Shown here piece by piece: positions 40,601 through 46,892 of a DNA stretch of 64,000 nucleotides (positions are counted from its first letter, which is position 1; every line of letters begins with the position of its first letter). The position numbers and the translations under genes were made by a program. The stretch is from Burhinus oedicnemus. Taxonomy: Eukaryota; Chordata; Aves; Charadriiformes; Burhinidae. The notes beneath the pieces were generated by a model. That model ran no database searches. It worked only from the letters and a program-made list of their open reading frames with translations, and was not told the origin of the DNA. The stretch covers positions 4,595,044 through 4,659,043 of the forward strand of contig VFFE01007486.1 of NCBI GenBank assembly GCA_008921705.1, written 5' to 3'.

Positions 40601-41235
40601 GCAAAACTGTTCGGTTTAAGCCGTTTACGAAGAAAGCAAACACGGAGTCTTGACGAAGCTACCGCAGAGGAGGAGGCCGGAGGGGCTGAAGTAGGAGCCG
40701 GCGTTCGGGGCCCGGGCGGGGACATCTCTCCGGCGAGGCCTAGGGCCGAGGCAGGCCCCCTCCTCAGCAGGTGTGCTCCCCCAGAAACGGGGCTCGCCGC
40801 GGAGGAGCGACCCCGCGGCCCCTCGCCGGGCGGGAAAGCCCCGCTGCCGGCGGATGGCGGGCCCGCCCCGGTCGGCTGCCGCACGGAGCAGGCACGGCGG
40901 GCCGGGCTCCGCCACAGCGCTAGAGCGTCCCCCTCCCGTCCCGCCCTGTCGGGCCCTGACAGGGAAACAGCGCCCGGCCCGGGGAAGAGGGAGGGGTGAT
41001 AAGAGGGGCCCGGCGCTGCCCCGGGCGAGCTGGCCGGCGCCTCTGCCCGCCGCGGCCAAGGGGAGAGGCTGCCTGCTGTCTCGGTAGGTCGGAGGCCCCG
41101 GCGGAGGGCAGAGCCTCCACTCCGCCGCGGGCCGCGGTGCGCAGCCGCCCGCCCGGCCGCTCGGGCGGACGGAGAGCCGCTCCCTCCCCTCCCGCACCCC
41201 GCCGGCCGCGGCAGGGCTCTTACCTCTGCTAACAT
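1520..41235 (-). CDS. SNX13: SNX13 (sorting nexin 13 / RGS-PX1), 5' ten coding exons of a larger gene
   Basis: Spliced minus-strand gene, partial at its 3' side because it runs off the left edge. Joining the ten exons gives 325 codons plus one base with no stop and consistent phases (0,2,0,0,2,1,1,0,0,1 at successive exon ends). The predicted protein begins MLAETSLSIWGWGSLG, matching the start I know for vertebrate SNX13. It has a hydrophobic hairpin at about residues 15-54 and then the PXA domain at about residues 97-285. Known family facts: SNX13 is an ER-anchored sorting nexin of PXA-RGS-PX-nexin C architecture, roughly 960 residues long, linked to endosomal/lysosomal trafficking, lipid transfer at ER contacts and Galpha-s regulation. 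The RGS, PX and C-terminal exons are outside the window. The start is chosen by homology; it has A at -3, and no in-frame ATG is available downstream of the TAA at 41374-41376. The family assignment is very secure; function in this species is inferred from homology. Confidence 0.96.
1659..4122 (-). other. SNX13: SNX13 intron 9
   Basis: 2464-nt intron of AT-rich unique sequence. It holds the GTAT/GT microsatellite at about 3919-3956. A slightly GC-richer patch at about 2225-2400 has no assignable identity. No RNA gene or additional exon is visible. Confidence 0.85.
3919..3956. repeat. Microsatellite (GTAT)n followed by (GT)n
   Basis: A run of the tetranucleotide GTAT/ATGT, about six units, passes directly into a short GT run and then TATATAC. 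It is a compound simple repeat within SNX13 intron 9, with no sign of function. Confidence 0.95.
4123..4206 (-). CDS. SNX13: SNX13 coding exon 9 (PXA domain)
   Basis: 84 nt, 28 codons, residues 252-279, phase 0 at both ends. The acceptor is TTTTTCAG|GAA and the donor is TGGATG|GTAAGA. It encodes EILSRGILLPLINQLSDPDY then INQYVIWM. This is the segment that first identified the gene, because it is close to identical to SNX13 and unlike SNX14, SNX19 or SNX25. Confidence 0.97.
4207..4618 (-). other. SNX13: SNX13 intron 8
   Basis: 412-nt AT-rich intron between canonical splice sites, with no other feature seen. Confidence 0.9.
4619..4707 (-). CDS. SNX13: SNX13 coding exon 8 (PXA domain)
   Basis: 89 nt, residues 222-251. 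The acceptor is CCTCCCTAG|GAT and the donor is GTCAGG|GTAAGT. It encodes FLRDLCEVLLYILLPPGDF and then QNKIMRYFVR, a core PXA segment. The exon ends in phase 0. Confidence 0.95.
4708..5337 (-). other. SNX13: SNX13 intron 7
   Basis: 630-nt intron that opens with the unusual donor GTCTCT and ends at a good acceptor (CCTCCCTAG). The body is plain AT-rich sequence. Confidence 0.88.
5338..5439 (-). CDS. SNX13: SNX13 coding exon 7 (PXA domain; weak donor)
   Basis: 102 nt, in-frame cassette (phase 1 to phase 1), residues 188-221 plus one base. The acceptor is TTTATATAG|ACC. The donor reads GAAGAAG|GTCTCT, a GT with a poor downstream match to the GTRAGT consensus. It encodes an acidic helix (QAEELVDTFFEVEVEMEKEV) and then CRDLVCTSPKDEE. 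The reading across to exon 8 (DEEGFLRD) confirms the donor position. The other nearby GT (after CTCTCA) would put exon 8 in the wrong frame. Confidence 0.92.
5440..5595 (-). other. SNX13: SNX13 intron 6 (short, 156 nt)
   Basis: The shortest SNX13 intron in the window, bounded by GTAATG and TATATAG. It is very AT-rich. Confidence 0.9.
5596..5717 (-). CDS. SNX13: SNX13 coding exon 6 (PXA domain)
   Basis: 122 nt, residues 147-187 plus one base. The acceptor is TTCTGATAG|GTC and the donor is ATGAAAG|GTAATG. It encodes SKETDWQPYFTTRLVDDFG then THLRVFRKAQQRIAEKGDQM, which aligns to the mid-PXA region of SNX13. Confidence 0.95.
5718..8102 (-). other. SNX13: SNX13 intron 5
   Basis: 2385-nt intron. 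It contains a 175-codon plus-strand open frame from the ATG at 6307 to about 6834. This resembles no family I know and I treat it as chance. A short G-run (GGGGGTGGGGGGG) lies near 7271. Confidence 0.85.
8103..8224 (-). CDS. SNX13: SNX13 coding exon 5 (PXA domain)
   Basis: 122 nt, residues 107-146 plus two bases. The acceptor is CAATTTCAG|GTA and the donor is TGCCAG|GTAAGG. It encodes the characteristic PXA motif VIQFSLRDYVQYWYYTLSDD, followed by a helix that ends LVQFSAR across the next junction. Intron 4, separating it from exon 4, is only 413 nt. Confidence 0.96.
8225..8637 (-). other. SNX13: SNX13 intron 4
   Basis: 413-nt AT-rich intron with consensus ends (GTAAGT and CAATTTCAG). No other feature was seen. 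Confidence 0.9.
8638..8727 (-). CDS. SNX13: SNX13 coding exon 4 (entry into PXA domain)
   Basis: 90 nt, residues 77-106, phase 0 at both ends. The acceptor is CTTTCAAG|TGC and the donor is CAACAG|GTAAGT. It encodes CIEEMKREARPIKIDRRLTG then ANIIDEPLQQ, the segment leading into the PXA domain. The exon is a multiple of three, so skipping it would keep the reading frame. Confidence 0.95.
8876..9034 (-). mobile_element. CR1 LINE, 3'-end fragment
   Basis: Read on the minus strand the fragment ends CCATTCTATGATTCTGTG, the tandem ATTCTRTG octamer that terminates CR1. It is preceded by the usual avian CR1 3' UTR text on the plus strand (GGTTTGGGTTGGAAGGGACC, then a TCATCTAGTCCAAC block). About 160 bp are present, so it is a 5'-truncated insertion, the normal state for CR1. 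It lies in SNX13 intron 3, in the sense orientation. Confidence 0.96.
10281..10350 (-). mobile_element. Old CR1 3'-end relic
   Basis: A block reading CAAGTCATCTCATCCAACCT and then CCCAAAGCAGAGCCAACTATGA resembles the CR1 3' end (ATCTAGTCCAACCTCC, CAAAGCAGGGCCAACT) with many differences and no octamer tail. Orientation is the same as SNX13. The limits are approximate. Confidence 0.7.
13771..13873 (-). CDS. SNX13: SNX13 coding exon 3
   Basis: 103 nt, residues 42-76. The acceptor is CTATTTTAG|GGGG and the donor is CCTAAG|GTAAGG. It completes the glycine triplet and second hydrophobic segment (GGGFVVTLLFGK) and then encodes the conserved cytosolic stretch SNSEKYLEQCEHSFLP. The exon ends in phase 0. 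Confidence 0.95.
14503..14565 (+). repeat. G/T-rich low-complexity tract
   Basis: Successive G runs (GGGG, GGGGGG, GGGG, GGGG) are separated by T-rich spacers. Two spacers exceed seven bases, so this is a poor G-quadruplex candidate by the usual rule. It lies in SNX13 intron 2, so the transcript carries the C-rich strand. Confidence 0.6.
14943..14963 (+). repeat. Poly(A) run, 21 bases
   Basis: Uninterrupted A tract after TTAAAAAATT-like sequence. No retrogene body was recognised upstream, so I call it a simple repeat and not a retrocopy tail. Confidence 0.9.
15765..16280 (-). mobile_element. CR1 LINE, 3' part with ORF2 C-terminus
   Basis: On the minus strand this ends CCATTCTATGATTCTATG, two units of the CR1 octamer. 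Upstream of that it encodes the C-terminal end of CR1 ORF2: an open frame of 96 codons (15950-16240) with ERVQRRATK-like, RGLEHLS, RLRELGLLSLEKRR and RGNGFKLEEDRF motifs, which match the CR1 consensus order. About 516 bp are present, so it is 5'-truncated and lacks endonuclease and reverse transcriptase. It lies in SNX13 intron 2 in the sense orientation. It is the best preserved CR1 in the window. Confidence 0.97.
19614..19726 (-). CDS. SNX13: SNX13 coding exon 2 (membrane hairpin)
   Basis: 113 nt, residues 5-41 plus two bases. The acceptor is TTGTTCACAG|ACC and the donor is GGTGG|GTAAGT. It encodes TSLSIWGWGSLG followed by a long run of V, L, F, I, Y and A residues, ending LCFVGG. This is the first membrane segment and the start of the second in the N-terminal anchor of SNX13. 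The start and end phases match exons 1 and 3. Confidence 0.95.
25775..25806. promoter_or_regulatory. Possible homeodomain/HNF1-like site cluster in intron 1
   Basis: ATGGCTTAATTGGTTAACAG followed closely by TTGGATTAATTC holds two TAATT homeodomain cores and a GTTAAC half-site resembling HNF1 sites. This kind of arrangement occurs in conserved intronic enhancers, but such short AT motifs are also common by chance in this composition. Confidence 0.2.
26967..27037. repeat. Perfect 22-bp inverted repeat with 27-nt loop
   Basis: The left arm 26967-26988 (TTTGGATTGCCTTAGGTGAT then CT) and the right arm 27016-27037 are exact reverse complements. A 27-nt spacer separates them. Transcribed from either strand it would fold into a 22-bp hairpin. 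The arms are not a simple repeat and are not part of any CR1 I recognise. It could be a miRNA-like hairpin, the remnant of a small inverted-repeat DNA transposon, or a template-switch palindrome. Confidence 0.95.
27853..27874. repeat. AT palindrome / (AT)n microsatellite
   Basis: TTTT, seven AT units, AAAA: a perfect 22-bp palindrome, followed by a second AT run to about 27883. It is a simple repeat able to extrude as a cruciform. Confidence 0.95.
29538..30365 (+). mobile_element. Decayed CR1-family LINE, ORF2 reverse transcriptase region
   Basis: Plus-strand remnant, antisense to SNX13. A frame to 29777 preserves CR1 ORF2 landmarks: PVSFTSIP, then KCKSCLTKPIAFYSEVTD and DVVYLAFSKAFGTIPHSFLI. 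Past an in-frame stop, GSIQGPMLFNVFINNLGDGT corresponds to the CR1 GPVLFNIFINDL region. The motif expected as FADD reads SAKN here, so the polymerase active site is destroyed. About 27 codons between PVSFTSIP and the KSCLT motif are missing relative to the CR1 consensus I know. The final part (GTGTCCAGTTTTGGTCTC) matches the CR1 VQFW region. It is an old, dead copy; boundaries are approximate. Confidence 0.85.
39240..39275 (+). repeat. Poly(A) run joined to poly(G)-rich run
   Basis: About 19 A followed by GGGGGGGAGGGGGGAGA, a pure-purine tract of about 36 bases. Such tracts can form triplex or quadruplex structures and are prone to length change. It is in SNX13 intron 1, about 2 kb downstream of the start codon. 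Confidence 0.9.
41224..41235 (-). CDS. SNX13: SNX13 coding exon 1 (start codon)
   Basis: Only four codons, M-L-A-E, are coded here, followed by the donor GAG|GTAAGAG (GT at 41222-41223). The start codon context has A at -3 (GTAATAATGT). The exon continues upstream as the 5' leader, inside the CpG island, to a start site I infer near 41440. It ends in phase 0. The frame reads on into intron 1 as a long GC-rich open frame, which is an artefact of island composition and not protein. Confidence 0.93.
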
Positions 41236-41445
41236 TATTACCCCGCTGCGCTGCAGCGCCTCGGCGGCTCTAGCCCCGCAGCATGGTGAAGCCTCGCGGC
41301 CGCGCGGAAAGCTTCCCCCCACCCTGCGGGAAGGCGAGGCGAGGCGAGCGCCGCCAGCCCCCTGCCGCCTCCCTTAGCGGCCACCCGTCGCCCCCAACCC
41401 CGCAGCCGCCCTCGCAACTGGCTCCGGAGAAGCCGCCATCTTGGG
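41236..41445 (-). promoter_or_regulatory. SNX13: SNX13 5' leader, inferred, with two upstream ORFs
   Basis: If transcription begins at the YY1 element, the leader is about 205 nt. Reading it on the minus strand, an ATG at 41439-41437 opens a 21-codon uORF that ends at TAA 41376-41374. A second ATG at 41284-41282, in good context (CACCATGC), opens a four-codon uORF (M-L-R-G, stop at 41272-41270). The start site itself cannot be read from sequence alone. Confidence 0.55.
41432..41444 (-). promoter_or_regulatory. YY1-type site at the inferred transcription start
   Basis: On the minus strand this reads CCAAGATGGCGGC, an excellent match to the YY1 consensus AAGATGGCGGC. In TATA-less CpG-island promoters this element in this orientation usually sits just downstream of the start site. 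It therefore marks a leftward start for SNX13 at about 41440-41460. Confidence 0.75.
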
Positions 41446-41493
41446 AAAGCTACGTGCACTGCCGCCGCCGCTCCCCGCCCGGCGCGCCCGCCC

Positions 41494-41498
41494 ATTGG
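41494..41498 (-). promoter_or_regulatory. CCAAT box (NF-Y)
   Basis: The minus strand reads CCCCAATGGG, a CCAAT core about 50-60 bp upstream of the YY1 element. This is close to the usual NF-Y position relative to a start site. Confidence 0.6.
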
Positions 41499-41542
41499 GG
41501 CTGCGGGACGCGGGGCCGCCCCTGCCGGGGCCGGCTCCCTCC

Positions 41543-41575
41543 CCTCCCGTCCCGTCCCGTCCCCGCCCCGCCGCT
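41543..41575. promoter_or_regulatory. GC boxes and CCCGT pentamer run
   Basis: CCTCCCGTCCCGTCCCGTCC passes into CCCGCCCCGCC, giving GC-box (Sp1/KLF) matches upstream of the CCAAT element plus a short CCCGT tandem repeat. It is part of the SNX13 core promoter as inferred. Confidence 0.6.
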
Positions 41576-41760
41576 CTCGCAGCCCGCGCCGCCGCCTACC
41601 TGGGCGGGGGGGGGACCATAACCAGTAGAGGCGGCCTTCTGCCGGGATCTGGCCCCAGGGTTGCGGTGTGGCGGCAGGGAAGGCGCCTGGGGCCCGCTGT
41701 CGAGTATGGCTCGGGGGTCAGTGCCGGAACCCGTCCTGCCGTGCAGCGGCCCTGAAGGGA

Positions 41761-44700
41761 GAAGTTGAGGGCAGCAGAACTTGAAATGTTGTTCTCAAAG
41801 CCGCTCTGCTGTGGGTTTGTTGGTTGGGGGTTTTTTGTCCTGTCTCACTTGAGACGCTGGTGTGCCTTCTCTCTGAGCTCTTCAGTGCCAGGCAGCTGTT
41901 CTTAGGAAGCTAAATGAGATAGTTTTTAAAATTTCTGACCAAGCAGCATGCCTCTCGGCCACCAAGTAACGTATGCAGCACTGTGTGTCTTCCCCTGCTG
42001 TAGGTGTTAAGAAAGAGGCCTCTAGAAGTCTGTTACCTACAGTGTTGTTAAGTAGTGGCGTAAATTGTGGAACCGAAACACATCTCCTCAGAACCGGAGC
42101 CGTGTCTGCACAGAGCAGCGAGCCCCGCTCACCAGGCGACGTACCCCCACAGCTCGGTATTTGGGTACACAGAAAGGTTCCCGCCTGAAACGTGTTGCTT
42201 TTCCTTTAAATAGTGGTCTGTGGGGGGTTGTTTGCTTGCTTGCCCTTCAACTGGAGTTTAAAGTTACAAAGTTAACCTTAGGTGCATGAGGAGAGTAGAA
42301 ATAAGATGGGATTTTTTTTCTGCATTGCCGATAACAGAAAATGCACACGAAAAATATAGTAATGGTTAGCAGTGAAGATGGAGGCAAAACAACACTACTA
42401 TTATAATGTGAAGAAAACCAACCTTCTTTAATTATAGTGTTTTTTCTCCCTGAGTAAAAGCAAAGCCCATTTTCTTGCAGAGGTGCAAAGGGCATGAGGC
42501 AGCCTTTAAGGCTGGTGGGTTTTGTAGAAGTTCTCTAATTTTCCCAGGGATTGTTAAATACTTAGCACTTCAAGGTTGCCCACTTCTTAGTTTTATTTGT
42601 GAGTATTACTGAGTTTCGGTTTTACTCATACAACTGTTTTTCCCCTGTCACAGACCCAGCCATTAGTCACGTGGATTGCCCTTTCAAAAAAGCAGACCCT
42701 CGATATTGGTAATTGTTTATTTGCCATTTCTAAATAATCCAAATATTAGCTTTTTAAAGTATCTAGTAAGCTTTGCACTTCTGAGTGTGTATTTTTTAAT
42801 GTTTCATGCTATCATTACTCTTTCTTCCAAGCTGATCCCTCAGAGATGACCCAAACCTCACAGCACACACAACTCTATTTTAAACAGTAAGTTTAACAAT
42901 AACAGAACCACGTAGTGGTCTTGCACATAGTATTTCAGCATCTTGATAAATTAAAAATTGTTCAAAAACATTGAGCAATGGGAGTTGTGAAATACAAATT
43001 CCATTGTATTGCTTTGATCCCCTAACATTTATTTACACCATTCTGTAGAGGCTTATTTGGAAGACAGTCATATATATGCTCAGCTGTGGTTCTCTATTCA
43101 TGGCTTTCATTACACTTCAGTTCAGCCAAATGATACCCTGTGCTCAGGTCTGTGGTAGAGGAAACCCTGAAGGGACCTATAATATAGTAGAGTACTCAGT
43201 AAATCACCAGTTGTCTAACTACGCAAATACATGAACACATACTTAGCTAGGTAGGAAATAGAATCAAAATACTTAAAAAATCTACGGTTTGCTATGTCAG
43301 TCATAAATACATTCTCTGGACAAGGCACAGTATCATGCACAGATAAGCTAAGTTACCCAGCTTATAAAATATAAACAGGAGGTAAAAGTCTCATGATATT
43401 TATAAATATATATAAATGTTAGTAATTGAAGCAAGATGATGGTCAAGTGAAAGAAACTGTCTCTTGGTAGCATATTTCTTTACCTTGTATGTTTAGACAC
43501 ATCAGGCAAAGTTTTCAAAAGAAGTAATCACCTTTGAAAACTTACTGCAAAACTGTATATATCCTAAGCGTGCTAGATGTAGATGTAGAAAAGGAAATCT
43601 TATGCAAATCTCATAGCAAGATGAAGTCACAATTAATACTTTGTACTTGAATTTGAATTTGCACCTACTTCTGCTTGGGATTTGGCAGCTCAACAGCATA
43701 CTAGTCAGGCAAGCCCCTTCCATTCTTGTACTGCTGGAATAAACATACTAATACTTCTACTAAAAACTGTTGTCTGATTTTACACCTGTCAGCATAGCCT
43801 TAATATTGTTGCAAAATAGTTATTAATGTTATAATCCATTGTTCTAGTTTTTGGTTAATACCATCTCAATTTCAAAAGGGAAAGGTAGTATATTTGTAAC
43901 AGCAGGTATAAGACTGTGAGGAGGGACTGAACCACACAAAGTAGACTCAAGGCAGAAGAGGAGCAGCATCGTAAAGGAGAGGTGAGGAGAGGCAGCAGCT
44001 TGGAAGGAGGATTATATGAGGGACTTCTTGAAAAACTAGTCTGCTGGTAGTAGCACAAGGGAGGAAGAGAAAAGAAAGCTGCCCATCATTGAGGAATTAA
44101 ACAGTTACGTTGCCTGTTCCCATTCTTGGAATAAACTGAAAAAATGTAGGTACAAATTCTTTTTTTTTTTTTTTGCTGGGGAGGAGGGTGTTTCTAAATT
44201 AGTATGAGCAGGACTGGCAACAAGGCTTCAACTGTGATTGACAGGATTATCAATGGTAGGCCAGAAGCACTTTAACACTTATTTGTTTCCCTGAGCCCAT
44301 CTTCAAGTGACAATAGTGCTATCAGACTTGGTGAGTCATCCATAGGAGAGCCATATTCCTTACATTTTATCCTTGTGCATGTGTTACACATACAGCTTGG
44401 GACAAGCGGTGCAAAGAGCTAGCGTACTTAACGGAAGCAGTGCAGCCACATCAGCACCACGCTCATTCAAGCAGAGCAGCACGCTTGTCATTTTCTTGTC
44501 GCTTCCACAAACCCACAAGCACTCTGCAAAGAACTGTGTTAGGGCAAGTATATATATCTGTAGTCAAATGCAAACCTGGCAGAAAGTTTTTGCACCCAGT
44601 CTTTAAAATACTCAGAATTTTCTTTCGCATAGGTCTAGACAAATGCTTAATTCAACTAGGAGGAGTACCTTAACACTGATGGCTGCAAATACCTTCATAT

Positions 44701-46856
44701 TTCTAAGACAACACCTACCTGTTGGCAAATGTCTTAGTGTTCTTTGCATTTATTACAGTTTTCACTGACTATAAGCAAAGAAAGCATTGTCTGATGGTCT
44801 AGATCCACGTTTTGAAATCCCATTGCAGATGCTGGAAGCTGCGAGGGGAATCCACCGAAATGATGGGTGAATGCAGCATTAAAATCTGAAATAGAGCAGG
44901 AGGAGATAAGGATAGCACCAGTAGGCTCTCCATCTAGAATTTTATAAAGGTTTTTGTAAAGTGAAGCATAGTGAGTGCACTAAGTTAAGACGCAGGCTCA
45001 GACACAAAAATATAGTTGTGAGGGGGCGGATGCAGCACACACAGAAGGGGCAGAGGCAAGATTTAGCAATAAAAGAGCAACTGTGCCAACTTGCAGTGAA
45101 GCACAAAAGACTGCAAATTATTTTCCAGCCTTGAAAGTAGGGCTGTCCCACAACCCAAATAACTGTTAGCTCACCAGCTTATGAAAAATGAAATCGGTGA
45201 CCTAATTGCCATCAAGATAACCTCTGAAACAGCAGTAACCTGCCTTTGGAGGGCAAAAGTGTATGTTGTCTTGGTGTATACAAGAAGACAAGTGAAGACT
45301 AAGGAAAGGGGAAACAACAGACAGGGTTGGGGGAGGGACAGACTGAACGAACAACAGACCAATTTTGCTTTAATAAGCAGTTTCACTAGAATGGCTTCAA
45401 GACTGTTTCTAACTTCATTAGCAAGCCTGAACTTTTGTACCTTTCTTTACAGTCTAGAAAAGAACTTCCACAGAATTATTACTGTATGCTATAAATTAGC
45501 TCTGATTGTCCATAATGAGCCAACGTAAACCAAAGTTTGGCTTCTGTTCTTTAGTTGTTTAGTTTTTTGTAGCTTAGGCTGGCAGTATGGTTGGAGTTTG
45601 CTTAGGGTTGTTTAGTTTGGGATTCTTTTTTTTGGGAGGGAGGAGAAGATGAGGTGGAGGAGGTCTGAAGAATTTGTAGTCATTAAATGTTTCAAGTGTT
45701 AAGTCTTACTGTTTAAAAGCAATTCTCTACCTTTATGGTTGCATTCCATTACATTTCAAGTAAGATCAGAGGACCCCAAAAGTCTACATTGCAATGAGAT
45801 TGAAAGGGGAACTCTGAGAGTCTTTTATGTGTGAAATTTGAATATTCTGTTATTTCAGGATGTTGCCTATTCTAAGCTCTTTGGTCTGAACTAACTGATC
45901 AGAAGTTTTGCTTCTGATCAGGATCACAACTCTATAATTTACAATAAAAGATCTCATTCACTTTCTGCTTTCTCAGCATTCACCTGAGATGTAGCACAGA
46001 CAGAAAATGCAAGGGTGTATGTGAAAGGGCCACTCTAGACAGCATGATGTGAATGTTGGGCATTAGATAAATAATTACTGAAGAAGCATCAGGTGTAATT
46101 CCTGCTTCATCCTTTGCAATAAGGATGCAATATCTGCCCAATGTCCGTGTTCTCAGAATTGTTTATTGGAGGCTGAAATTTCTTTTAAAGCTTTTGCCAG
46201 CTTACATGTCTTCACTGTAGTGAACTTTCTGCTATTCAAACAGCTGTCGCCAGCTACAACAGACACTGTCTGCCGTAGCAGCTTAATCCTAGCTGTCTAA
46301 GCAAGTATTAGAATAAAGGTAAACTATATTTCTTAATACAAAGGAAACTCTCTCAAAATTATACTGATGTCTCTTTCAGAAGTCTATAATGACATGACTA
46401 GAGTCATCTAGTACGAATTTTCAGGTTACGTACTGCTTTAACAGTGATTACAGTCATACTGATACTGTGATAAAGTGTTACAGTGATACTGAACTTTGCC
46501 AGTGACTTAAGACCAAAATGAAGATATTCAATGGCATGGAGAACACAAAATAGGTTATATCTAAAACATTTTGTTAGAAAATACCCACTTAATAAGACTG
46601 AGAGCTGGCAAAAGAAAGAAAAGTAGGAAGCAAAGCTATTCACTATGCATTAAAAAATTTAGCTTCATTTACTGTATTTGTATGCTTCAAAATTGATATC
46701 AATGGTGTCTTTACATAAACCCAGATGAAGTTACCATCCCGAGAAGTCTGAGAAATCTAACTGTACTGCAGTTAACACATCATATGAGAGGTTCTTTAGT
46801 TAGGAAATATATTTGAAAAACAAAAGCTGAGCAGAGAGGAATTAGAAGTGATTCTA

Positions 46857-46860
<4 letters not shown>
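41761..46860. other. Intergenic, upstream of SNX13
   Basis: AT-rich sequence with no recognised coding exon, CR1 or RNA gene. A T-run lies at about 44160-44174. By conserved gene order this is the beginning of the SNX13-HDAC9 interval, but no HDAC9 exon was recognised anywhere in the window. Confidence 0.7.

Positions 46861-46891
<31 letters not shown>
46861..46891 (+). repeat. Poly(T) run, 31 bases
   Basis: Longest homopolymer in the window. The sequence to its right, read on the minus strand, shows no retrocopied gene or LINE end that would make it a poly(A) tail. Confidence 0.97.

Positions 46892-46892
<1 letters not shown>

Larger units (their letters stand above)
19727..41223 (-). other. 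SNX13: SNX13 intron 1 (about 21.5 kb)
   Basis: Long first intron joining the CpG-island exon to exon 2. It contains one antisense-oriented CR1 relic (29538-30365), a perfect 22-bp inverted repeat (26967-27037), an AT palindrome (27853-27874), and an A-run/G-run tract (39240-39275). The 30.4-40.6 kb stretch is unique-looking and AT-rich, with no exon or RNA gene recognised. Open frames such as 31604-32089 lack any family resemblance. Confidence 0.85.
40650..41760. promoter_or_regulatory. SNX13: CpG island at the SNX13 promoter
   Basis: The only strongly GC- and CpG-rich block in the window, with sharp edges against AT-rich DNA on both sides. It contains SNX13 exon 1, the 5' leader, the start of intron 1 and the upstream promoter. 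It contains many CGCC, GCGG and CCCGCCCC elements. Long open frames on both strands here result from lack of stop codons in GC-rich DNA. Confidence 0.95.

Noticed and set aside
40487..40999. 170-codon plus-strand open frame in the CpG island, as a possible divergent gene
   Set aside because: Pro/Arg/Ala/Gly-rich low-complexity product expected from GC-rich DNA. No domain, and overlapping frames are equally open.
40573..41322. 249-codon minus-strand open frame spanning SNX13 exon 1
   Set aside because: It is the exon 1 frame read through the donor into intron 1, in CpG-island DNA that lacks stop codons. Its upstream start codon is GTG (41320-41322), not ATG, and the true gene splices after four codons.
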